Shown piece by piece: positions 42,475 to 55,990 of a stretch of 55,990 nucleotides of DNA (position 1 is its first letter; each line of letters begins with the position of its first letter). Origin of the DNA: Acidobacteriia bacterium AH_259_A11_L15 (GTDB lineage: Bacteria > Acidobacteriota > Terriglobia > Acidiferrales > 2-02-FULL-67-57); NCBI GenBank assembly GCA_027717655.1, contig JALLOH010000007.1, forward strand, positions 1 to 55,990, in the 5' to 3' direction. A program made the translations under genes and the position numbers. The notes beneath the pieces were generated by a model. It was given only the letters and a program-made list of their open reading frames with translations, ran no database searches and was not told where the DNA came from.

Positions 42475-42504
42475 TTGCCCGCAAGTGGCGCCGCTCCCTA
42501 TAAT
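42475..42504 (+). promoter_or_regulatory. Promoter of pncB-pncA
   Basis: TTGCCC (42475-42480), an 18-base spacer and a perfect TATAAT (42499-42504). The start of transcription near 42511 leaves a leader of about 11 bases holding GGGAG. Confidence 0.65.
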
Positions 42505-42521
42505 GGTTTGTGGGAGTCCTG

Positions 42522-43892
42522 ATGGAGCGTCCACGCGAGTCCGCGCTGCTGACCGACCTGTACGAGCTGACCATGGCGGCGGCATACTTCGAGAACGACC
42601 TGCGGCCGCAGGCCACGTTCGAACTGTTCGTGCGCAAGCTACCGGCCAACCGGGGCTACCTGGTGGCGGCCGGGCTGGAACAGGCGCTCGACTACCTGGA
42701 GGCCCTCCGCTTTACGGAGGAGGAGGTCGACTTCCTGCGCCGGCATCCTGTGTTTGCCAATGTCGGCGACGGGTTCTTCAGCTACCTGAAGTCGTTGCGC
42801 TTCACCGGCGAGGTGTGGGCCGTGCCCGAGGGCACTCCGGTGTTTTCTGAGGAGCCGCTGCTACGGGTGAGGGGGCCGATCATCGAAGCGCAAATCGTGG
42901 AGACGTTCCTCATCACCACCCTGGCGTTCCAGACCCTGGTGGCCACCAAAGCGGCCCGCGTGGTCGAGGCGGCGCAAGGGCGGAGCGTGGTGGAGTTCGG
43001 GACCCGGCGGGCGCACGGCCCCGAGGCAGGGGTGCTGGCGGCCCGGGCCGCCTTCCTCGGCGGGTGTATCGGGACTTCGAACGTGGAAGCCGGGCGCCGC
43101 TTCGGCCTCCCCACCTACGGGACGGTGGCTCACTCATTCGTGATGGCCTACGAGGACGAAGCCGAGAGTTTCCGGCAGTTCCAGCAAGTGTTCCCCGAAC
43201 ATGCCATCCTGCTGGTGGACACCTACGACACCTTGGCGGCCATCGACAAGATCGTCCAAGCGGGGATGCGTCCGCAGGGGGTGCGGCTGGACAGCGGCGA
43301 CCTGGTGGAGCTTTCCAAGGCAGTGCGGCGCCGGCTGGACGCCGGGGGGTTGAAGGAGACGAAAATCTTCGCCAGCGGCGACCTGAACGAATACGCCATT
43401 CGCGACGCGCTGGCGCGAGGGGCACAGTTGGATTTCTTCGGCGTGGGCACGGAACTGGCCACCTCGAAGGACGCCCCGGCGCTGGGAGGAGTCTACAAGC
43501 TGGTGGAGGTGATTCCCGAGGCCGAGCCCCGCTACCGGGCCAAGCTAAGTGAAGACAAGGTTACCTATCCGGGCCGCAAGCAGGTGTTCCGCTTCCGCGA
43601 CCCGCAAGGATTTTATGACCACGACGTGATCGCCCGCGAGGAGGAAAGCTATCCGGAGGGCGAACCATTGCTCGGCTGCGTGCTGCGCGAGGGCCGGCGC
43701 ACGGCGGCCTCGCCCCCGCTGAAAGAAATCCAAGAGCGCGCCCGGGAGAACCTGCGGCGGCTGCCCGAGCGGTACAAGCAGTTCGAGAACCCGGCCGACT
43801 ATCCCGTGCGACCCAGCGGGGCGCTGGAGGAGCTCCTGGAAGAAGTGCGGCAGAAGATGGTGGAAGCGGAAGCGAAAAAGAATCCCGAGTAG
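42522..43892 (+). CDS. pncB: Nicotinate phosphoribosyltransferase
   Basis: This enzyme joins nicotinate and PRPP to nicotinate mononucleotide in NAD salvage. Family features are LLTDLYELTMAAAYF at the N-terminus, EFGTRRAHGPEAG, GTVAHSFVMAYEDE (containing the region of the catalytic histidine), RLDSGDLVELSKAVR and GVGTELATSKDAP. The length is 456 residues from ATG 42522, preferred over GTG 42510 because GGGAG is five bases upstream. The nicotinamidase gene follows nine bases later, so the pair converts nicotinamide to nicotinate mononucleotide. Confidence 0.95.
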   Translation: MERPRESALLTDLYELTMAAAYFENDLRPQATFELFVRKLPANRGYLVAAGLEQALDYLEALRFTEEEVDFLRRHPVFANVGDGFFSYLKSLRFTGEVWAVPEGTPVFSEEPLLRVRGPIIEAQIVETFLITTLAFQTLVATKAARVVEAAQGRSVVEFGTRRAHGPEAGVLAARAAFLGGCIGTSNVEAGRRFGLPTYGTVAHSFVMAYEDEAESFRQFQQVFPEHAILLVDTYDTLAAIDKIVQAGMRPQGVRLDSGDLVELSKAVRRRLDAGGLKETKIFASGDLNEYAIRDALARGAQLDFFGVGTELATSKDAPALGGVYKLVEVIPEAEPRYRAKLSEDKVTYPGRKQVFRFRDPQGFYDHDVIAREEESYPEGEPLLGCVLREGRRTAASPPLKEIQERARENLRRLPERYKQFENPADYPVRPSGALEELLEEVRQKMVEAEAKKNPE

Positions 43893-43901
43893 GGAGGGGG
43901 G

Positions 43902-44510
43902 ATGGCGGGAAAGACCCTCTTCTGGGACGTGGACACGCAGGCGGACTTTCTGCGCCCGGAGGGGAAGCTCTATGTGCCGGGCTCGGAGAAGATCGTGCCC
44001 AACCTGCGGCGACTAACGCAATGGGCCAGGAAGAACCACGTCCTGGTGGTGGCCTCCGCCGACGCTCACCAAGAGGGCGATGAAGAGTTCCACCTGTACC
44101 CGCCCCACTGCCTGGCGGGCACGCCCGGGCAGAAGAAAGTGCCGGAAACCACACTCTCGAATCAGCGGGTCATCCCCAACCAGCCGGTGGAGCTGGCGGG
44201 CGAGCTGGAGCAGGCCGAGCAAATCGTGGTGGAGAAGCAGAAATTCAATGTCTTTACCAATCCCAACACCGACAAGCTGCTGGAGCGGCTGGGCAAGGAG
44301 CTGGACATCGTGCTCTACGGGGTGGTGACGGAGGTTTGCGTGGCGGCCGCGGCGCGGGGTTTGCTGGAGCGGGGCCACCGGGTGCGGCTGGTGCGCGATG
44401 CCATTCATCACCTGGAAGAGGCCCAGGCGAAGGAACTGCTGGAGGAGGTCGAGCGGCGCGGGGGGCGGCTGGTCACCACGGACGAAGTGACAGGAGCTTT
44501 GAAGAACTGA
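43902..44510 (+). CDS. pncA: Nicotinamidase / isochorismatase-family hydrolase
   Basis: A 202-residue cysteine hydrolase that most likely deamidates nicotinamide to nicotinate. The catalytic triad is visible: Asp in FWDVDTQADFLRP, Lys in VVEKQKFNVFT and Cys in VVTEVCVAAAARGLLE. The metal-binding region is SADAHQEGDEEFHLYPPHC. Placement directly after pncB, with GGAGGGG before its ATG, supports the nicotinamidase assignment over other isochorismatase-fold enzymes. Confidence 0.9.
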   Translation: MAGKTLFWDVDTQADFLRPEGKLYVPGSEKIVPNLRRLTQWARKNHVLVVASADAHQEGDEEFHLYPPHCLAGTPGQKKVPETTLSNQRVIPNQPVELAGELEQAEQIVVEKQKFNVFTNPNTDKLLERLGKELDIVLYGVVTEVCVAAAARGLLERGHRVRLVRDAIHHLEEAQAKELLEEVERRGGRLVTTDEVTGALKN

Positions 44511-44660
44511 CCGGCAGGAAGGGAAAGTGCCAGAGCCCCGCTTCCAAACTGAGGTGGTGAAAACCAGCCTCGGAGGGGTGGGGAGCGCCGCGCTACGTCG
44601 GGCGAGCAGCAGCGGGGGTTTCTCGCGAGCGGGTTGGGTCCGGCAGCGGCAAGGCGCCGC

Positions 44661-44689
44661 TTGACTTCTATCGTTTCTTCGCCTATTAT
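44661..44689 (+). promoter_or_regulatory. Promoter of ogt
   Basis: TTGACT (44661-44666), 17 bases, TATTAT (44684-44689). Transcription would start near 44696, so ATG 44714 is a better start than GTG 44699. Confidence 0.65.
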
Positions 44690-44713
44690 TCGCCTGCGGT
44701 GGGAGAACCTGTG

Positions 44714-45220
44714 ATGCGAGAAACAATCGTCTACACCTTCCTGGAAACCCCCTGGTGCGAGCTCACGTTGGCCAGCAGTTCCGGAGGGCTGTGCCTGGTG
44801 GCCTTCGGGCGCTCGCTGGAGCGCGCCCGGGCGGCGCTGAACGGCCTGTGGGGGCTGACGGAGTGGAAGGAGTCCAGGAGCGCGAACCAGGCCGCTCTGG
44901 AGCAGCTACAGGGCTATTTCCGGGGCCGGCAGCGGCAGTTCCGGCTCGCGCTCGACCTCCGCGGCACCCGCTTCCAACTGCGGGCCTGGAAGGCCCTGCA
45001 GGGGATTCTCTACGGGGAGAGACGGACCTACCGACAATTGGCCCGGGCGGCGGGCTCGCCGCAGGGCTTCCGGGCGGCAGGGATGGCCTGCCACTCGAAC
45101 CGGGTGGCCATCGTGGTGCCCTGCCACCGCGTGGTGGGGAGTAACGGTTCCCTGACCGGGTTCGGGGGCGGGGTGTCGCTGAAAGAGCGGTTGCTGGCCC
45201 ACGAGGCCGGGCAGCCCTAG
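44714..45220 (+). CDS. ogt: Methylated-DNA-protein cysteine methyltransferase
   Basis: This suicide enzyme removes alkyl groups from O6-alkylguanine in DNA. The acceptor cysteine is in VVPCHRVVGSNGSLTGFGGG, with the helix-turn-helix region TYRQLARAAGSPQGFRAAG before it. The arginine-finger helix normally has a NP-type loop; here it is ACHSNRVAIVV, a mild variant. The product has 168 residues. The start is ATG 44714 with GGGAG upstream. Confidence 0.93.
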   Translation: MRETIVYTFLETPWCELTLASSSGGLCLVAFGRSLERARAALNGLWGLTEWKESRSANQAALEQLQGYFRGRQRQFRLALDLRGTRFQLRAWKALQGILYGERRTYRQLARAAGSPQGFRAAGMACHSNRVAIVVPCHRVVGSNGSLTGFGGGVSLKERLLAHEAGQP

Positions 45221-45326
45221 GCTTGCCGGGAATCCTCCATTTCCTCGATCGCCCCTTCGAAATAGCGTGACATCGGCGCAAGCATTCCTGGGATTTGGAA
45301 GAAGAAAAAGTTTCCGCGGGCCAGCC

Positions 45327-45355
45327 TTGCCAAAGCCAACTCTTGGGTATATAAG
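45327..45355 (+). promoter_or_regulatory. Promoter of selenoprotein candidate A
   Basis: TTGCCA (45327-45332), 17 bases, TATAAG (45350-45355). The leader of about 33 bases ends with AAGGTGG before the TTG start at 45395. Confidence 0.55.
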
Positions 45356-45394
45356 GATAGCCGACTGACGCGGCAGCCCCCAAGGTGGTTTGAG

Positions 45395-49228
<3,834 letters not shown>

Positions 49229-49327
49229 CGGCGACTTCCTCATAGCCCATGGCGGTAGGGTGCATTTGTGTCCCCGTGCGACTAAGGAGGGTTAAGAATG
49301 GCCAAAAGAGACCGAGGCGCGGCCCAT

Positions 49328-53152
<3,825 letters not shown>

Positions 53153-53172
53153 CGATCTATTCCCCCTGCGGT

Positions 53173-53201
53173 AGTCTACCGGAGCCAAAATCCCGCGTCA
53201 A
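53173..53201 (-). promoter_or_regulatory. Candidate promoter of selenoprotein candidate B
   Basis: On the minus strand TTGACG (53201-53196), 17 bases, TAGACT (53178-53173). It would start transcription near 53166, which favours GTG 53152 over TTG 53188. Confidence 0.4.
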
Positions 53202-53324
53202 GGGAACAAAAGGGCGGAGCTGCCTCAGTCGCAGCCACTGATCTCCTGGGGCTGCCGCTAACAACCCGTACGAAAGGGGCTTCCTTGGCTAGTCGGCTAA
53301 CCTTCTTGCTGCCGTTTCCTTCCA

Positions 53325-53915
53325 CTAGAAGCGGAAAGAGGCACCAATGCGCAGCACGAAGTTATTTGTGGTCGGCTGCCTGACACCGTCTTCCGTCCCA
53401 ATCTTTACAACTAGGTCGCTCAGCTCGAACCGGAAGCCGACGTTTCGCTGGGGGTAGTATTCAATCCCGCCGCCAAATTCAAAAGCGAACTTCGTCAAGG
53501 TGCCAATAAAGGGCTCCATCGCGGCGTTCGGATCGGCGCGCCACCAGCCTGGACCCGCGAAAGCAAACACCCCCACCTGCTTCTGGTCACCCTGCCGACT
53601 GGTACCCTTGAACCTGTAAGTATTGTAGAAAATATCGAGCGACCCGTTCGGGACAGGCACTGCGGCGACATTTTCCACCCCTGAATTGGTGTGAAAGCTA
53701 AACACGGTCTCGACCGCAGCCCACTCGTTCAAGTTCACTGTGGCCCGGACACTAATGCCGCTGCTGTTATCAAAATGGATGGGCCCGGGGGGCGAAAGAA
53801 GGTTTGCTGGCCGATACAATTCGTACGAAATACCGACCTCGCCCTTGGGCACGTCCTGAGCCAACAGTGCTCCGGGAACCAGCAGGAACCCCAGCATCAT
53901 GGCAATCTTCTTCAT
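53325..53915 (-). CDS. Outer-membrane beta-barrel protein
   Basis: A 196-residue exported protein: signal peptide (MMLGFLLVPGALLAQ), then alternating strands with aromatic ends and a terminal Phe (LRIGASFRF), as in small eight-stranded porin-like barrels. Strands such as VGISYELYRPA, FAFEFGGGIEYYP and VGFRFELSDLVVKIG fit an OmpA-transmembrane or OmpW-like shape. GGAGGG precedes ATG 53915. It may serve as an adhesin or structural protein; no pore specificity can be read. Confidence 0.75.
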   Translation of the reverse strand: MKKIAMMLGFLLVPGALLAQDVPKGEVGISYELYRPANLLSPPGPIHFDNSSGISVRATVNLNEWAAVETVFSFHTNSGVENVAAVPVPNGSLDIFYNTYRFKGTSRQGDQKQVGVFAFAGPGWWRADPNAAMEPFIGTLTKFAFEFGGGIEYYPQRNVGFRFELSDLVVKIGTEDGVRQPTTNNFVLRIGASFRF

Positions 53916-54098
53916 GTGCTACTTCCCTCCTGTGGGCTAGTTAGGAACCACAACCGCGCTCTCGCTCAGGTCCCACGCACGACCGCACGCCGGCCGTTTC
54001 TTGTCCCGCGAGCTACCCAACAACCGTGTCCACGGTTTCCCCTGGGCTCGGCTGCCCCTTACTTAATCTTCCCCGACTTTCCGTCCTGCCACGCGGAA

Positions 54099-54123
54099 CC
54101 AGAACCAGCGTTTCTGGCTCTGG
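54099..54123 (-). terminator. Hairpin after the TonB-dependent receptor gene
   Basis: On the minus strand CCAGAGCCA and TGGTTCTGG form a nine-pair stem with one G-U pair, starting 14 bases after the receptor stop. There is only a short TT after it, so it is a weak or Rho-assisted terminator candidate. The rest of 53916-54098 shows no gene. Confidence 0.4.
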
Positions 54124-54136
54124 TGGGCCCGAGCGG

Positions 54137-55990
54137 CTAGAATACGATCCGGAGGCCGAAGCGGATTCTCCGCCCGATGGCATTGTTATTGCGGAAGTCC
54201 CCGAAGCCAAAGCCGGGATCGAAATCGGCTTCTTCTTCCGCGGGGAACCCGTAGTTCCGGTGATTGAAGGCGTTGACCAGCACCAACCGGAACTGGAAGT
54301 TCACCCGGCGCTCCCCGATGTTGGCGTACGTATTCTTGAAGACGCCCAGGTTGATGGCGGTCGTGCCGTCCCCCAGCGAGGTGGAGAGGTTGCGGTTGGC
54401 CCCGAAGATGGGCAGCCCGGCGATGATCGCTTCGGCGTTGTTAAGGATCCAGTGCACATCGGTGCCGCCCACCGGTACGAGGTTGCCCTGGTTGAGCTGG
54501 GCTAGATCGAGCAACGTGAGCGTACCGTTCACGAACCGGTAGATCCCAACCGAGCTGATGGGCGCGTCGGCGTTGGAAATATGGGGCAAACAAGTTGTCC
54601 CAACGGAGCCTTGGGCGATGGAGCCATGCCGGTTGTTGCTGCAGAAAGGATTCTGCCCGCCGAAACCGAAGAGACGACCGATGGCGCCCCCACCGAAGAA
54701 CTGGTCAGGAGTCCAGACCCGGCCGGTGTAGAGCAGGGCAAAGCCGGTAGCCTCCCAGCCCCCAGCAATCTTGCCGAGCAGGCCGTTTTGATCCTGGTGC
54801 CAGGGCAAATCCCAAACGGCATTGATGGCGACGGTATGCCGCAGGTCGGTCCCCGAGTTGCCCCGCTCGCCATCCTGTAGGTCGAACCAGTTCTGGGCAA
54901 AGGCGGGTGTGCCGGGGTCTTGAAAGATTTCGCTGACCGTATCGATGTTGTGCGACCAGGTCCAGCCCACCCCACCGGTCAGCTGGTTTCTCCAATTGCG
55001 GAAGTCAAACCGGGTCTGCAGCGCGTGGTAGATGGACCGCGCGCTATTGATGCGGTCGCGCACCTGCCGCTCCGGCAGCTGGCAGATGGGAGCGCCGAAC
55101 CCCGGCGCCGCGGGGTCATTGCAGATGCCCAGGTTCGCCGGCACCACTTGCGGCTGGGCCGGCAGGGTGATGAGGATGGGCGCTCCGCTCCCCGCATCGG
55201 TCGAGGACACAGTTTGAGGACTAAGGTACCGGGTCACGTTGGGGTTGATTTGCACGCTCTCGAAGAGGCCGTTGGCCTTGGTGCCGACGTAGCGAACCTC
55301 CAACACCGAGGACTGCCCGAGCTGCCGCTGGATGCCCAACGACCAGCTCTGGACGTAGGGCGCCGGAAAGTCCATGGGCCTGCCGTTGATAAAGTCGAAG
55401 ACATCGCCGGCCAGGGTCCAGCTAAAGCCGTCGCGCGGATCCAATACCCCCAAAGTGGGCGACGCAACCGCTGCCACCGCTGCCGCCGTCCCACCTGGGG
55501 GAACCGGCGGAGTAGTCGCACAAATATTCGGATCGGGACAACTGAACAAGAACACCTGGGGGGCGGCGGTGGCGCTGTTCAGCATGATGTTGTAGAAAGC
55601 GACCTCGTAGGCAATCCCATACCCGCCCCGGATGACTGTCCTGTCTTCCCCAAAGAAGGCCTTGCCCCAGCGCGGCGTGTAAGCAAAGCCGACCCGGGGA
55701 GCCCAGTTGTTGTCGTCGCGGGCGACCTTCGGGAAGCACCGCTGCTCCACCGGCAAGGAGGTGTCCCAGAAGGCCGTGCTGGGGTCGGCCTCGCGGGCGC
55801 AGCTCTCATCGTGCAGGTTGTTGACCGGCTGGCCGTAGTTCTCGTAGCGGATACCGAGGTTGAGGGTCAGGTTGGCCCGCACCCGGATGTCATCCTGGAA
55901 GTAGTAGAACTGGTCAGTTTCAAGGATGTCGAAGGCGAATTTCCCGGCCGCAAAGTCGAAATTCGCTGCCGCGTTGGCGGCGTAAGCGGC
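54137..55990 (-). CDS. TonB-dependent receptor, Oar-like (partial, C-terminal part)
   Basis: The frame is open from the right window edge and encodes 617 residues of an outer-membrane barrel. QFYYFQDDIRVRANLTLNLG and RYENYGQPVNN are the strand pattern of Oar/TonB_C-like receptors. The C-terminus ends FGLRIVF with the terminal aromatic that guides barrel insertion. The plug and any N-terminal carboxypeptidase-regulatory domain lie outside the window. Such receptors import large nutrients using TonB energy. Substrate is unknown; the neighbouring barrel and selenoprotein genes may be functionally linked. Confidence 0.88.
   Translation of the reverse strand, partial: AAYAANAAANFDFAAGKFAFDILETDQFYYFQDDIRVRANLTLNLGIRYENYGQPVNNLHDESCAREADPSTAFWDTSLPVEQRCFPKVARDDNNWAPRVGFAYTPRWGKAFFGEDRTVIRGGYGIAYEVAFYNIMLNSATAAPQVFLFSCPDPNICATTPPVPPGGTAAAVAAVASPTLGVLDPRDGFSWTLAGDVFDFINGRPMDFPAPYVQSWSLGIQRQLGQSSVLEVRYVGTKANGLFESVQINPNVTRYLSPQTVSSTDAGSGAPILITLPAQPQVVPANLGICNDPAAPGFGAPICQLPERQVRDRINSARSIYHALQTRFDFRNWRNQLTGGVGWTWSHNIDTVSEIFQDPGTPAFAQNWFDLQDGERGNSGTDLRHTVAINAVWDLPWHQDQNGLLGKIAGGWEATGFALLYTGRVWTPDQFFGGGAIGRLFGFGGQNPFCSNNRHGSIAQGSVGTTCLPHISNADAPISSVGIYRFVNGTLTLLDLAQLNQGNLVPVGGTDVHWILNNAEAIIAGLPIFGANRNLSTSLGDGTTAINLGVFKNTYANIGERRVNFQFRLVLVNAFNHRNYGFPAEEEADFDPGFGFGDFRNNNAIGRRIRFGLRIVF

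Overview
The window looks like a chromosomal segment of a high-GC Acidobacteriota-like bacterium. I infer this from gene content, not from a marker gene: an Oar-like TonB-dependent receptor, a VPS10/Asp-box secreted protein, FG-GAP + ASPIC/UnbV proteins, small secreted transthyretin-like proteins, MglA, a LysW-like zinc ribbon and a methylmalonyl-CoA mutase large subunit. No rRNA, replication origin, complete mobile element or CRISPR array is visible.

Layout. Positions 1-1054 hold an AT-richer minus-strand cluster: the start of a membrane protein, a 7-TM protein and an unlisted 50-residue secreted peptide. Positions 1.3-11.2 kb hold housekeeping genes: HD hydrolase, methylmalonyl-CoA mutase, Memo-like protein, the yebC-ruvC operon, a MoeB-like enzyme, pcm, a Nudix enzyme, a LysW-like protein and two secreted transthyretin-like proteins. 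Positions 11.3-20.1 kb form a minus-strand purine block (purQ-purL-purF, then dsbA-like and mauE-like genes, then purM-purN and tyrS); the 3' end of tyrS looks replaced. glmU, a basic-tailed TPR protein, mglA and nfi follow up to 24.6 kb.

A genomic island sits behind tRNA-Asn (24.64-28.25 kb). An AT-richer three-gene cassette (beta-class DNA methyltransferase, SIR2-like protein, DUF262 protein) lies between two partial tRNA-Asn copies. Both copies are interrupted at the same T-loop position by a dispersed GC-rich repeat. The repeat also occurs upstream of the mutase gene and in the purQ leader. This is a candidate defence island.

The 28.3-45.2 kb region holds a THEP1 NTPase, a VPS10-like secreted protein, a redoxin-msrB pair, trkH-trkA, malQ, a response regulator, a decayed DUF72 gene, an M20 dipeptidase, an HU gene with clear promoter and terminator, the pncB-pncA NAD salvage pair and ogt.

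The most striking region is 45.4-53.2 kb. Two convergent paralogous genes each appear split by a UGA at exactly the same place (after Asn-Glu-Ser-x-x-Asp-Leu, before Ser-Phe-Phe-Trp-Arg-Gln-Val). In both, the frame continues through UGA without a shift into ASPIC/UnbV, TlpA-like thioredoxin and TPR domains. In both, a 6-bp hairpin with an AGGU-starting loop begins 10 nt after UGA, and a G-U pair in one copy is G-C in the other. I read these as two large secreted selenoproteins with bacterial SECIS elements. An outer-membrane barrel protein and a truncated TonB-dependent receptor end the window.

Promoters recur as an extended -10 of the form TGC-TAnAAT, often only 7-20 nt from the start codon, which suggests many short-leader or leaderless mRNAs.
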